Below are positions 9,650 to 21,228 of a stretch of DNA of 64,000 nucleotides, in pieces. How positions within the stretch are numbered: the stretch's first letter is position 1; each line of letters begins with the position of its first letter. The notes beneath the pieces were generated by a model, which searched no databases, had not been told where the DNA came from, and saw nothing but the letters and a program-made list of their open reading frames with translations. Source of the stretch: Cryoendolithus antarcticus (taxonomy: Eukaryota > Ascomycota > Dothideomycetes > Cladosporiales > Cladosporiaceae). The DNA is taken from positions 310,001 through 374,000 of the forward strand of contig NAJO01000009.1 of NCBI GenBank assembly GCA_002077065.1, given 5' to 3'. The position numbers and the translations under genes were made by a program.

Positions 9650-10625
9650 ATGGCCACAGTCTTCGCGCGCCGCCCGCTCCTAGCAGCATCAACCACCGCA
9701 GCTGCAATCAGCACCGTGCTCTACCTCAGCCGTCCGAAGCCGTTTCTTGCGGACTCAGCATACCGAGGACCGACCAAAACGCTCGCTTTTCCCAAATCGA
9801 TGCTCTTTGCGCAGTCCCTCACAGTAGTCAAGTCCGAGCAAATCAATCATGACACGAAAAAGATCACGTTCTCGTTGCCAGGAGGGGCAAACGAATCGAG
9901 CGGAGTGCCTTCATCTTGTATGCATAGCCGTGAGCTTGCGACTTGAAGATTGTTGACTAACAGATCCAGCTGCCATCCTAACCCAACACACACCACAAAA
10001 CGCCTGGTTCCCAGTGTTCCGGCCCTACACGCCTATCTCATCTCCAGACGACCTTGGTACGCTCCAGCTCCTGGTCAAGAAGTACCCAGCAGGTCGTGCC
10101 TCAGGCCATCTCCACTCTCTGAACCCCGGTGATAAGGTCACAGTCCGGGGACCTCTGCCAGGCTACGCATACAAGCCTTCCCTCACGCAAGACCGCAGCG
10201 TGGTTCTCATAGCAGGCGGCGCGGGAGTCACACCCATTTACGGCCTGGCACGAGCAATTCTGACTGAGCATGCCGGTGATCGGACGAAAGTGCAGCTGCT
10301 GTGGGGCGTCAACGGGAGCCGAGACATTGTGCTTAAGGGTGAGCTTGAGGATCTCGAACGGCGATTTCCAGAGAGACTGAGCGTTGTGTATGCTGTGAGT
10401 GGCGAGGGCGTGGGTGAGAGCGGGAAGTACAGGAAAGGCTATGTGAACGAGGGCTTGCTGAGCGATGCTGTCGGCGAGTGCAGGAGTCAAGGCGCGAGCT
10501 GGGGCGATGAGAAGGGGACTAAAGTGTTCTTGAGTGGGCCACCGAAGATGGAGGACGCGATGACAGGGAAGGGAGGGGTGTTGGAGAAGTTGGGAGTGAC
10601 GAAGAAGGAGATACATCGATTCTGA
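9650..10625 (+). CDS. mcr1: NADH-cytochrome b5 reductase, mitochondrial outer membrane/intermembrane space
   Basis: FAD-dependent reductase that passes electrons from NADH to cytochrome b5 and related acceptors. The N-terminus (RRPLLAASTTAAAISTVLYL) has the mitochondrial presequence plus hydrophobic anchor typical of Mcr1. Exons are 9650-9917 and 9970-10625. The 52-nt intron uses the second CAG acceptor (9967-9969); the first is only a few bases past the branch point CTAAC. FAD-binding RPYTPIS and the NADH-binding GGAGVTPIY are present, as is the C-terminal LSGPPKMEDAM. Total ~307 residues, normal for the family. Neighbouring genes are unrelated. Confidence 0.92.
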
Positions 10626-10730
10626 GTAGCATGAGAGCTGTCAACTACCAGTCCCGAAAGCTCATAAGCACTCATTGCGCTCCCAGACCTACTGCCGCCC
10701 TCTTGGGCCCCCCTATACCGACACATCTAC

Positions 10731-11950
10731 TCATGAGGCGAGGTATGCATTGACGCACCCATTCGAAGCAGTGTAGCGATTGAAATCCTGCACCAGTCCG
10801 AACTGTCTCGTGTCTGTGCACGTCTGTGCGTCGTTGTAATCCAGGAGACATGCAGAGTTTTCACTGAAGTAGCCAGAGAACTCGCACCCATTTTGCTGCG
10901 CGCAGAGGACGCAGCAATCGTGGGCGGAGGCGACGCCCGAGACGAGGTGGTCTGTCGCAGCACCGGGATTGCCGAAGTTGTAGCCGTCTGTGCCTATGAA
11001 GTTGTCGGCACCGCATTGCGCATATTCGGTAGCCGTTGCAGCATAGATCGTATTTGTCGCAGTAGTGGTCGAAATCACCGTGGTGACCGGTGTCGTGACG
11101 GTGACTACAGTAATCGTGGTTTGAGTACTGATGGTCGTGGAGGCGTCGATTGGCAGGATTGTGCTCGTGATAGGTATGACGCTGGTAAATTGCACAATGG
11201 AGGTGCTTGCGGTGCCAGAAACGGTCTTTGTCGTCTTCGCTGTGGAGGTGACTACCTTCGGCACCACGATGGTAACGACGACAAGACATGCCACCTTCTG
11301 AGGGTACTGTGGCTTTGGGTTCTTACAAAGGGATTTAATCTGCGCTGCGCGAACAGCGTTTGCGCGAGCTATCAAGCTGCCGCCGGCCGGCGCTACAGCC
11401 TCAATAACATCGCGTCGCAGCTTGCTGGGAGGATTCTTGCCAACGCTGGTTTGTATCGGTGTGAAACCAGCAGGCGCTGGCACTGTCGAGGTCGAGGAAA
11501 CCGTGAAGTCGGTAGAAGCCGTGACTACGACGCTGATCGTCACCACCGCAGCTTCAGTCGTAGCTGTAGTGATAACTGTGGCAGTATCCGTAAAGGTATC
11601 CTGTGAAGCGTCAGGCTCAACCCATGGTCGGAAGACGAGATAATAGATACCGTAATCTGTGATGCCGTTATATATACTGTAGACAACGAGACAATGGTGG
11701 AGGTCGAGGTCACCGCTGGCGGTGTCTTAGTTGACACTGGAGTGACGGTCGTCACTTTCGTCGCGGTTTTCGTGTAGGTAACGGCAACTGAAGCTGTCTT
11801 GACTGGAGAGGTAGACTTGGATCCCAGGAACGTCGTGCAGTAGGACTTTGTTAAGGTCGATCCGGTGGTTGCAGGCGTCGTGGTCAAACCCGCCGAGACA
11901 CTAGCCGCGAGTGCGGCGAGCACTGCACAGACGTACCTGGAGGAGAGCAT
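10731..11950 (-). CDS. Secreted Ser/Thr-rich protein with Cys-rich C-terminal domain
   Basis: Signal peptide MLSSRYVCAVLAALAASVSA, then a long Thr/Ser/Val-rich stalk likely to be O-glycosylated. Two exons: 11651-11950 and 10731-11600. The 50-nt intron (donor GTATCT, branch CTGAC, acceptor TTCACAG) keeps the frame and joins TASQIT to DTFTDTATV. KLRR in the middle is a probable Kex2 site. The last ~95 residues contain CGADNF, HDCCVLCAQQNGCEF and TCTDTRQF, a Cys pattern reminiscent of PAN/apple-like modules. 389 residues. It is likely a cell-surface or extracellular protein; ligand is unknown. A TATA box sits about 65 bp upstream of the start. Confidence 0.75.
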
Positions 11951-13544
11951 TTTGGAAGCGAAGACGTAGGTCTAGTAGATCGAATGTTGACTTTCTCGAA
12001 CTCGAGATGGCAACATTTATACTTCCTTATGAATCTCCAGTCCTGAAAGACTCGAAACGGATGACATCGAGACCGTGCTGCCTTGTCTGAACTCGACAGT
12101 GGCTGGCTCGAGATGAGCTGTGCGAGCCAGCCCTCTGTATGGTATGACCTGCCCGCGCGACACAGAGCCTCGTCGACCCAAGCCACATCGCGCTGCTCAT
12201 ACCAGCGTGGAAGAGAATTCTGGCCTGCGTTTGGCCGGCCGGGCTGCGATCATCGGATGACCGTTGGCTGACACCTCGACAGGAGGCTCATAGGCTGGGA
12301 GCTACCGCGACGGGCAGCATAAAATGAACGAAGGGCGGGTCCGCAGCCAAGAAGTAGTCTCTGGCGCAGCTGAAGGGCAGGTCTCGAGCCCGGGCGGTCG
12401 CAGCATATGTGGTAGGCTGTACTCCACATCGAAGGCGGTGGCCCGACAAGCGGGAGCAAGAAGTGTCTGGCCTTCGGAACGAGACACATCCGGATCGCAC
12501 TGCAGTCAACAGGGGATGCCGACACCGACTATATCCTAGCAAGTTATAATGGAGACATAGACATGCGTCCATAGTCTCGCCCATTTAGTGCTTTGCACCC
12601 GAAATTTCCTAGAGTCGGATCACACTGCGGAGTTGTCGAAGACCTACGATACGCACTCACTACGATCACCACAGTGAGCTCATATGCTCGACATAGCATC
12701 TCTGTAGAGTACCATATTGGTGGTCGACAGCCCTACAGCCAGCCTCGGCCAGGTTCGGACGGGTGGTGATCATCAGGCTACCATGTGGCCGAAGTTGACA
12801 GGTTGTGACCCCATCCAGCCGTGTCCAGGGTGTGTGATAGTCTGGTAGCGAGGCTGATCTGCAGCAACTGCATGAGCTTGTCAGCTCCGCCATGCCTGGT
12901 CGACAAGGAAGCGAGAGCGTCCAGACATCTCTAGAACATTACGCGACTTGATGGCTCCGAAGAGACGAGTGGACATGCTATCGTCTCAAGTAGGTCCAGA
13001 GCCAATATCGACCAAGGTGATGGGTCTGAGACGGATGGGGTGGAAGTGAGGTTGCGCGATTGGAAGATCAAGCCTGCGGCAATGCCCGCACCTCACTGGG
13101 AAGAGCGCATTTCTGGAAAGCGATAACATTTGCATTGATTATTCTTCCCATCATATAGTACACGGCGTTTGATCCTGATGTACCTCCAAAATCTGTGATA
13201 AAGGCGACGTGCCCTGCTAGGCTGCAATCATAAGCCTCAGGCACGAACAAATCTATCAAGTTGTAGTGCAGTTGACATAGCACCGTGCACTGAGGCGCTC
13301 GAGATACCAGGTCGTACAAGCTCAGCCGGCCGTAGTCGGGCTGTACTATCATACGAGCCTGTTGTACTTGCGCGTCTGATCGTTGGACCCGCAGTCGGGC
13401 TATGATGGTTCCAACGACCGCCGTTGCCTCGGCCAAACCGGAGCGCCATGCTGACAACACAGCCTCTGGCTGGCTTGGCTCGGCTCATCAGCGAGGCTCG
13501 CCCGCGCCAGGTGCCTCCATCAGACGTCCACAGTGCCGACAAGA
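11951..13544. other. Intergenic region
   Basis: 1.6 kb between two genes on the same (-) strand. The right end is the 3' flank of the coiled-coil gene and the left end is the promoter of the secreted protein. ORFs of 60-130 residues exist on both strands, including 13068-13460 (-). None has a start, splice pattern or motif I can support. No RNA gene or repeat was recognised. Confidence 0.4.
12015..12021 (-). promoter_or_regulatory. TATA box
   Basis: TATAAAT on the minus strand, 65-71 bp upstream of the ATG at 11950 of the secreted Ser/Thr-rich protein. Sequence and position fit a core promoter element. Confidence 0.5.
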
Positions 13545-14495
13545 TCAGCGCCCACCGGCTGGCTGTCCCATCCTCTCCTGCAGCACCCTCTCTTTCAGCA
13601 GGTCACCCCCAGTCATATGCACTTGCTCCATCACAGGCTCTTGCTCCTTCTCCGCATCGTCGTCGCCCTCCGCCTCATCTTCTGGCTCAGCAGGCGGCCA
13701 CCCAGCTAACCGTCTCAGCACCGCATTTTCCTCCCTCAATGCACCGACCTTCTTTCTCCACGGTCCCGCGCCTTCCTCCTCCCTAGACTTCACCACCTTC
13801 CTCATCTCCTCATTCAGTCTGCCTAGACCCGCTTGCCAATCAGAGTGGACTCGCTGTGCAGTCAGTGTCTCGTTGCGGGCTTGGGCAAGGAGCTCGGTGT
13901 AGTGCTTATGAACCGCTAGCAGATGCTCGTTTTGGGCGTAGACGTAGTTCCGTATGCGCTCGGTAGCTTCCGTCAAGGTGTCTTCGTAGAGTGACTGAAG
14001 GCGGGCGTGTTCAGTAGCGGTGTTCTGGAGCGCGGCGATGCGTGCAGTAGCCTCGGAGAGGGAGCGGCGAAGAGTGGTGAGGGTGGGTGTGTCTTCCGCT
14101 TGGGGAGCTGTCATTGCTTGACGTTAGCGGAGTGCATGGCATGAGAGAAGACGCTGAATACACATACACTGAGCTGAGTCTCCATTGATACCAGGCAAAG
14201 CTGGCAAGCCTGGAGGATATCTAGCCTACAGAAGCGGTCACTACGATGCGCTTCTTCTCCAAGATCACGCTTCTCGTGGTACTCCAAGAGCACGTACATT
14301 CCGACGCTCCACCTGCTCCAAACCCTCCTGCACACGAAGGAAGTCCTCGCGATTTTGCTGCAGCCAACCTGACAAAGTCTCCATGTTCTGCATCAGCGTC
14401 TGCATGTCGCTATGATGCCCAGCTGCCGGCATGCCATTGATACCAGCTGTTGCAGCGTACATCCCTGCATTTGCTGCGCCGTTGTTGTTCGCCAT
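13545..14495 (-). CDS. Coiled-coil protein of unknown function
   Basis: Three exons keep one frame: 14298-14495, 14168-14225 and 13545-14107. Introns are 72 nt (donor GTACGT, acceptor TGTAG) and 60 nt (donor GTATGT, branch CTAAC, acceptor GACAG). The product has 272 residues. It begins MANNNGAANAGMYAATAG and has an amphipathic segment near residues 35-65, then a proline-rich linker made by the middle exon. A long coiled coil (roughly residues 90-215) and an acidic tail (EPEDEAEGDDDAEKEQEP) follow. I do not recognise the family. The overall plan suggests a structural or scaffold protein. The 58-nt middle exon is inferred only from splice sites and frame. Confidence 0.65.
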
Positions 14496-14566
14496 ATTGG
14501 ACGATGTGATGAGCAATGAATCTCCTCCCCAGCTGAGTGATTTTGGGGACTCAATGAGTGGAGCAA

Positions 14567-16273
14567 TCAGGTGCCTTCGTACAAGTCCACCTGGTGGTCA
14601 CTGATACAATCCTCGTCGGACTCGATCTGAGTCGCTGTTGGACGCAGTGCAGGGTGCTGGCTACGATAGGCGGATAGTGGGATCTGCTGAGCTTCACTCG
14701 CGTGATAAGCGGTCTTCAGGGACTCGGTAGATCGGCAGCGCTTTCTGATATCAGTGATACTCAGACTGTCGATATCGATGCGTTGATCAGCAAGCCAGAC
14801 TTCGAATTGCTCTTGTTTTGCGGTTTCTATTGCAGTGAAGTCAGTCGATGTTCAAGTGAAGTCGCGTGTTTGCTTAAGTCGCGAGGCGCGGAATCGCCCC
14901 GCTTTGCCAAGCCTCCTCGATCTCACTTCACTACTTCTGGGGGACTCACCTTTCGCTTTCTTCTCTGCCTCGTACTCTGATCTCAGTTCCTCTCCATAGT
15001 ACTGTCCGTACTTTGTGAAATATTTCACTGATCCCGTTGGTCCTGGAGTGATTTTACCCGCCAGAACGTCCTGATTCGGATCGATCTTGCCATCGAGCTG
15101 ATCAGCTTTCAACTGCCTCGAGAGCTTCTTGTACTTCTTGACAACCTGGAACTGCTGCTCTCTCTTCATGTCCTGCGCATAGTGGAAGAAGGTCGGATCC
15201 TTGATCATACTGATGTCTGTGTCCGGTCCGATGACGCTGGGATAGCTCTCAGCGCTGGCAAGATCCTGGTTACGTATCGTATTGCTGGCATGATCGAGAC
15301 ACGCCGCATTGAGTTGATTCGTGTCGCGCGTCGCGATGGGGTACGGAGGCACCAATGGCGTCTGCGCGACATCGAACATGCCGTATAGCGTCTGCTCGTA
15401 CACATCGGCGTAATGCAGAATATTCGGGTCGTCCGTCGCCTCGTGCACCACCTCCTCTTCTTTCATCGGCTGCTTTCCCTTCTTCTCGGCAGCAATTTGA
15501 GCAATGGTCTTGGACTCATTGACATCCCTTGTCGAAGTTGCTCTCGTCAGTCTCGGCATCGTGGCACGAGAAGTCATCTTCGGCGTCGGAGGTAGTAGTG
15601 GCGACTGAGGTCTAGGTGGGAGTTCGTGCTCTCGTATTTCTCCTTCCTCGAAACTATCATTCAATGCTGTCGCAGGTAGCTTTTCCATTGGCTCGACGTC
15701 ATCATCACCGAAAGTGCGCTGCGGCAACATCTCCACCCCCAACCCCCCGAACGCGCCCTTGGGCATCGGCTCCATTAATCCCTCCTCATCCCTTTCAAGC
15801 ACAAACATCGGCCTCCCCCTCATCTTCTCCTCATACTCCTCCCTCAAGTCTGCCTCAGCTTTCTCCAGCCTCGCCGTAGCCTCTGCAGCCACAGCCTTAG
15901 CCTTCGCATACCTCTCCTTCCAATCGTCATCCAGCAGCTCCTGCTGCCGCTTCTCATTCGCCTTCTTACTGTTCTCCACATTCTTCGCCTTCATCTCCTC
16001 CGCAATGCGTGCCTTGCGACGCGCTTGAGGATCAACGGGGAGGGGAATGCGATTGCTTCTGCTGCTGCTGCTGCCGCCGCGCTCACGGGATGCTGATGCT
16101 GTACGGGAATCTCTTTGGGAGTCATATACCTTATGCAAGTTGTCAAAGTACTCCATGGTCAACGCTTTCAGCGGTAGCGCTGCCTCGCCACGCTCACGGC
16201 GGGCTTCGGAGTCGCGCCTCGTGAGCTCCATGGTCAGCTCGGTGCCCGTCTTCTTCTTGCGGAGACGAGGCAT
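14567..16273 (-). CDS. Charged coiled-coil protein of unknown function
   Basis: Exon 1 (14950-16273) starts MPRLRKKKTGTELTMELTRR, an extremely basic N-terminus. A long charged helix with coiled-coil character follows at about residues 95-165. A middle block contains NILHYADVYEQTLYGMFDV and FHYAQDMKREQQFQVVKKY. A 123-nt intron (14827-14949; donor GTGAGT, branch CTGAC, acceptor CAATAG) leads to exon 2 (14567-14826), which stays open for ~86 more residues. Without splicing the frame ends after 36 unrelated residues, so the spliced form is preferred. 527 residues. No known domain recognised; nuclear location is plausible from the basic clusters. Confidence 0.65.
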
Positions 16274-16450
16274 TGTGGGTGGTTGAAGGTGAGTGCAATG
16301 GAGTGGAACGATTGGAAGTGAGTGGGTGAGTGAAGTGAACAAGTGAACGTTGTTTACTATGGCCGCTATGAACTGCCAGTGAAGTGTTGCACGCGCGGTG
16401 CGGGGCGGTGTGCCTTTAGCGAGTGTTCAGTGTTCCTCCATCGCTCCTTC

Positions 16451-19400
16451 CTAGTTTGCAACGAAGTGTGTAGTCGGGCGCTTCCGCCGCTTCACTCTCA
16501 GTTTGGCGGGCAGCATCGCCTCTGCCTCGATTAAGGGCGCAGCATTCTCTTTCATCGTAGCAGGTTGACCAGAGTGGCCGGCTCGCATAGAAGTCGTGCT
16601 CACCGGCGAAATGACATCGTACAATCGTGACATGCTCGCGTTGACAAGCCCAGCGTCGACCGAGCTGGTCTCCACGATCGGTGAGCTCTTGGGCGCTCTT
16701 ATCGACCAGCCTCCGGACTTTAGCTGGATGCCGAGTGACCGCTTAGAGGGCGTTGACTTGGTGGAAGACGAGGCTCGGCACTGGAAAGGAGAAGCGATCG
16801 GATTAGCAATGTGTCCTACTTAGTAAATGTACCTAGCTGTGCTGAAGCGATGGTCCGATCGCGGGCCTTTCTCAAGGCAAGGATTGCATAGCCATGATCT
16901 CATTCCTCCTACTGGCTCGTAAACGGAGAAGGAGAACACGTACCCAATCAACTTCACTTAGCCCCTCCACGTCCCTCTCGCCAGCCGCGAAGTCATGAAC
17001 CTCAATGCCCTCACCTTTAGGCGCATTTCGCTGGGCTCCTTCCAAGAGCACATCACGTAGGCTCCCAGGCTCCGACAGTCCGCTTACGTTCCTTGAGCCA
17101 GTAGCGAAATCATGCACTTCCACGCCAGGAGGTGCGGACTTTTTGGCGTTCAGAGCAAGACGGTCATTGAGATCGCGGTCGCGCTCCTGAGTCGTAGGAG
17201 AGCGATAAGGACTGCCTAATACGGACGACTTGTAGATGTCCGGGAACAGGTCGTCGGAGCTCAGGCGGCGGTTCGCTGTTGGGCTGAGCTGGTGTGGAGT
17301 AGCCTGTCCGCTTTGACGGGCTAGTGTGAGAGGGGACGTCGCTTTGCCTTTGGCTTTCGGGGTGACGACGGAGTCGCGTTTGAGCTGCTCTCGAGAAAGC
17401 TGTTTCAGCGTCAATGGTGCTACAGGTCCAGTCATGGGTCGCTGAGCTGGACTTGCTCGGTGGGAGAGAGACCTGTTCAGTGTAGTAGAGACACGGCTTG
17501 AACCATGCATTATCTCACTGGTGTCTCTTGCATACTCAATTAGTTGTCGGGACTTCTTGACCGCATCACTAACGGGGTCAAAAGCTGCATCGAGATCGAA
17601 GGGCGGTACTTGCAGCTTCTCAGCTTTAGATACTGCCTTGAGAGCCTCCGAACCCGGTGAAATCGTTCGCGCAGGTGGTGCGCCAGGTGCAGTGGATGGC
17701 TTAGTTGACGCTGCGTTCGAAGACGACGGTGACTGTGTTAGTACCATCTTCCGAAGTTTCCTCTTGGCTTGTTCCAGCGACTGTGGCGTGCGATCGAAGT
17801 TGCCAGGTCCTGAGGCAGCGCAGACAAATACATCTCCGTCGTGACTACAATCCTCTATGCCGTTAAAGTGCAGCCCGCCGATTGTCGTGGGCTCTCCACT
17901 CGCAATGTCGTGACACTGATGAGCAATCATCCTCCCAGGACTGTCGCCCGACACTAGCGAGTCACGACGGATGTCACTGGTCGCAGCGTCGTCAGAAGTA
18001 GGTGAGTCGCCAGCAGGTGTGCTGCATTCAGCATCGTCCAGATCTAACATACGCTTACCCAGCGTCAAGTCTGTAGCTTGATACTCTTCGTCTGTTGAGT
18101 AGCTGGGGTCGATATTTGAGCTCCCACGCTGCGTCTTGCGACTTGGGCTGGTCATCAAGCCTGCATGCTTGCGTCTTCGCCGTCGAATCGTTGAAGCGGT
18201 GGCTGGCGGGACTGAGCGACCCTCTGTACTGTATGACCCACGCGGGGTGACTGAAGGAGATCGCTCGATTGGCGACCTCGTGCTGCTTGTTATTTCCTCG
18301 TCGACTTCTCTGCCTCCCACAGCGCTAGTTGCACATTCAATCGCAGTAGCCAATGGACTGCCAGGCACCGAACTTGCACGCAATGGAGCGCTAGCCTCCT
18401 GCTCACCAGTGTGCTCATCAGTGTCCTACACTGATGCCAAAGTGGTATCGAGCGCATCGCGAAGCGCACCCCAGCCAGTCGCAAAAAGTCCAGGTCGGCA
18501 TTTGCCTACCTCCCTGACGCCCATCTCCACAGGTAAAGGTTGCTGCACCACTTCATCATCGCCGCCCACAACGTCCAAAGTATCTTTGAGAGCGCCCCAG
18601 ATGCGACTCAGCGTACCCTGTGTGGCCGCTTCGGGCCTTGCGCTAACAGAAATGTCTGCCGGCTGACGGGAAGCGGAGACGTGCGGCTCTGTGGATGATA
18701 CTGACTCGTCGTCGTCGACTGGCTCACTCCAATTCGAGAGCACACTGTCTCGTCGTCTCCTATCTATCACCGGCTCTACTACCGGCTCACCCCAGTGAGA
18801 TAGCACACTGTCGCGACGTCTTCTGTCAATGAACGGGTCATTGGCCTCCTCGCACCACAAAGTAAGCGCATCGCCGACCACAGGCGGTTGGGACGATCTC
18901 TCCACTGGTTTCTCGTCCTCGCGGTCGTCATTTACAGCTTTCACGATCTGTTGATGGTACAAGTCTCGCATACTGATAGTGTCCAGCATGCGAGGGGACT
19001 CGGAGAAGAGAGAGTCGGGTAGTCGAAGGCTGAAAACATGTTGATCTGTCGTACTCGCCGGCGCGTGGTCATCGTCCAATTTCTCTTTCCCTTCGATGTC
19101 GCTGCTAGGGTCAGGTGCACCAGCCTCGGCAACAGAGTCATTATGAGGTGGTAGTCGTGGGACCTGTCCGGCGTCCTCGCCGCGCTGTTGGTAAAGAGGC
19201 GGCTGATTGATGCGTAGTCGCCCGAACTCGTCACTTGATACTTGTGCAGGTTCATCGTCGCGTGGTCGGCTGTTCTCGCAGGCGTCCTCTTGAGTGGCTT
19301 GATACGACGGCGGCGACGATACATGCTCAATCATATCGCCGTTGGGTCGCGCAGTCAGCGGTGACACAGCGATACTCGGCTGTCGCGGCGGGCCATCGAG

Positions 19401-20753
19401 TACCTCTGACTTTGACGACGCAGACGGCGAGGTGCCTTGATCGTTGACGGCATAAGCCCGTCCCTTGCCGCGATTACCTGGTGCACCGTAAGGAGTTGGA
19501 TCGGAGCCATCGGGATTGAAGGAGTGAGTGTCAAGCCCCAGGGAAGAAGGCGAAGACCTACTTGACGGTTGGGGTGCTACAGACGGCGTAGTATCGTTTT
19601 CGATAGCTGCAGATGCTGGCTGAGGTGCCGGTTGCGACTTCGCTGCGCGGGGTCGGCGAGGATCACTCGGACCAAGGTCACCAGGCAAGTTTTCCGCTGT
19701 GTAGATCACATTGGAATCCTTCACTAAGGAGGAGCCGAGCAGTAGTCCCGCGCTCCCGATTGAGGTCTGTGGTGCTGGTTCCGCTTCTACTGCCTCCGAT
19801 ACGATGGGCGAAACGTCGCGATCTCTCATCATCGCTTTGCCCTTCTCGTGCGCAAGCTGCTGTGACTTCCGCCTGATTTCGTTTGTCCAGATTTCATCCG
19901 TTTCGGGGTACTCGTGTTCATCGATAGCCTCGCGGTGCTTCTCCACGTAAGGGTCCGTGTAGCCTCGAGGTCTCCGGCTGAGACGACCTGAGCTTACGTC
20001 GCCTACGACAGGAACAGAGATACTTGAGCGACAAGAGTTCTCCGGTGTCGCAGGTGTGTAGCATGGTCGCTGTCTACAGACGTGTCTGGGTTTCCCACTT
20101 GCGGTGGGTTCAGGTACTTCTTCGGATGCATCTTTCTCCGATTTCGTCTCGTGAAGACCATGGTGCTTTCTGCCACGTCCTGGAGTCGAGGCTTCCGCAG
20201 GCAACTGTTTCACCGATTGCTCATCGTCAAAGATCACCTGCTGATTCGGCGGCGTTAGCCGACCATCTATGTGTAGCGAGCGCAGAGTCCGAGGTCCCCG
20301 TTCGTCATTGGTAGCTGCGTGCCAAGTGTGAGCTCTCCTGAGTGATGAGGGCGATTCAGGCAGGTAGTGAGGAATGTCTTCTGCATAATGTACATCGTAC
20401 GTGGGAGCGTAGGTAGCAACAAGGGGACTCTGACTTTCAACACTATTCGAGGCGATCCTGGCAGGCTCCACTGGTGTATTGGCAGGCCGAACGAGCGTGG
20501 GAACACTTCCCCATTCGCTGCTTCTGCCTCTATCGGCATCGTCCTGGTCGGATCCGGTGTCTGCCTGCTCATCGCCCTCAGTCTCGTCTCTAGTCACGCT
20601 TACAGCACCAGCATCGTTTTGGTCCTCAGCACTGCCGTTGATTGGACCAGACCTGTTGATTCGAGGAACATCTTCTTGACCGTCGCTTCTTCGTCGGCGA
20701 AACCGATCCCTGATTGCTGAGATACTCCGACTGAGGGACCGGCGCCGCGACAT
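16451..20753 (-). CDS. Long disordered protein with internal in-frame TAG
   Basis: Two long ORFs share one frame, 20753-18426 and 18425-16872, and are separated only by TAG at 18426-18428. The second has no nearby ATG, so I treat them as one gene. Two GT-AG segments could remove the stop in frame: 111 nt (18399-18509, donor GTAGGC, acceptor GAGCAG) or 39 nt (18391-18429). Near the end, a 163-nt intron (16781-16943, donor GTACGT, acceptor TTTCCAG) joins EVDW to a last exon 16451-16780 that ends VKRRKRPTTHFVAN. The product is ~1,300-1,400 residues, low-complexity and Ser/Asp/Arg-rich, starting MSRRRSLSRSISAIRDRFRR. Internal repeats: RRRRDSVLSxW twice and [IV]EVHDFA[AT]G twice. I do not recognise the family. 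Confidence 0.55.
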
Positions 20754-21228
20754 CTTGACCCAAGCGTCCCTTTTTGTGGCAAGGTAGATATTGGCAGCGA
20801 TCGATACTCCACGGATACGATGTCGAGCGATATTGCTCTGGCAAGTAGTGCTTGCTGCGACGCGGAAGTATTGCTGCGAATCGTGTGTACTGCTGCGAAG
20901 TATGAGTTTTGCTGCGAAAGCTGGACGCTGCTGTGAGGTATGAGATATGTGCTATACAAAGTACATATATGGCCACCGACGACGTTGTCGAGAGTCATGA
21001 TGGCACATCAACAGAAGTACCTCATCTTTCGCAGATGTAGCTGCCGCATCGTTTTGGTGGTGTCTGGACTGTGCAGTCGCGTTCCCAGGTCTGTGGCAAC
21101 TGTGCGCTCCAATGTCGCACCAGGATTACTGCACCCAACAACGTTCAACTTTTGAAAAGTCCGCTCCGTCTGCACACATCCGAATGCAATCCAGCTTACG
21201 CAACAGCCGACGCAAATATTCGGTCATC
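20754..21228. other. Upstream region of the long disordered protein gene
   Basis: 475 bp between the start of the long protein gene (-) and the end of the GT8 gene (-). It contains the 19-bp tandem repeat listed separately. Two minus-strand ORFs overlap it (20600-20998, 20626-20976) without domain signals. Confidence 0.45.
20853..20947. repeat. 19-bp minisatellite, five units
   Basis: The octamer TGCTGCGA starts at 20853, 20872, 20891 and 20910, an exact 19-bp period. A fifth copy, TGCTGTGA, is at 20929, and a weaker one may begin at 20834. The octamer core is conserved while the other 11 bases vary between units. The array lies 100-195 bp upstream of the start of the long disordered protein gene. 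It could be a degenerate minisatellite or a spaced array of binding sites. Confidence 0.75.

Noticed and set aside
10101..10616. 171-codon ORF antisense to mcr1
   Set aside because: Lies entirely opposite a conserved enzyme; typical antisense shadow.
10893..11606. 237-codon plus-strand ORF opposite the secreted Ser/Thr-rich protein
   Set aside because: Arg/Cys/Gly-rich composition is the complement of Thr/Val repeats; not a gene.
13068..13460. 130-codon minus-strand ORF
   Set aside because: Protein-like in parts, but no family, no upstream exon and no supporting context.
18426..18428. Programmed stop readthrough as the main explanation for the in-frame TAG
   Set aside because: The next bases (GAC) are not a known strong readthrough context and in-frame introns are available; kept only as a minor option.
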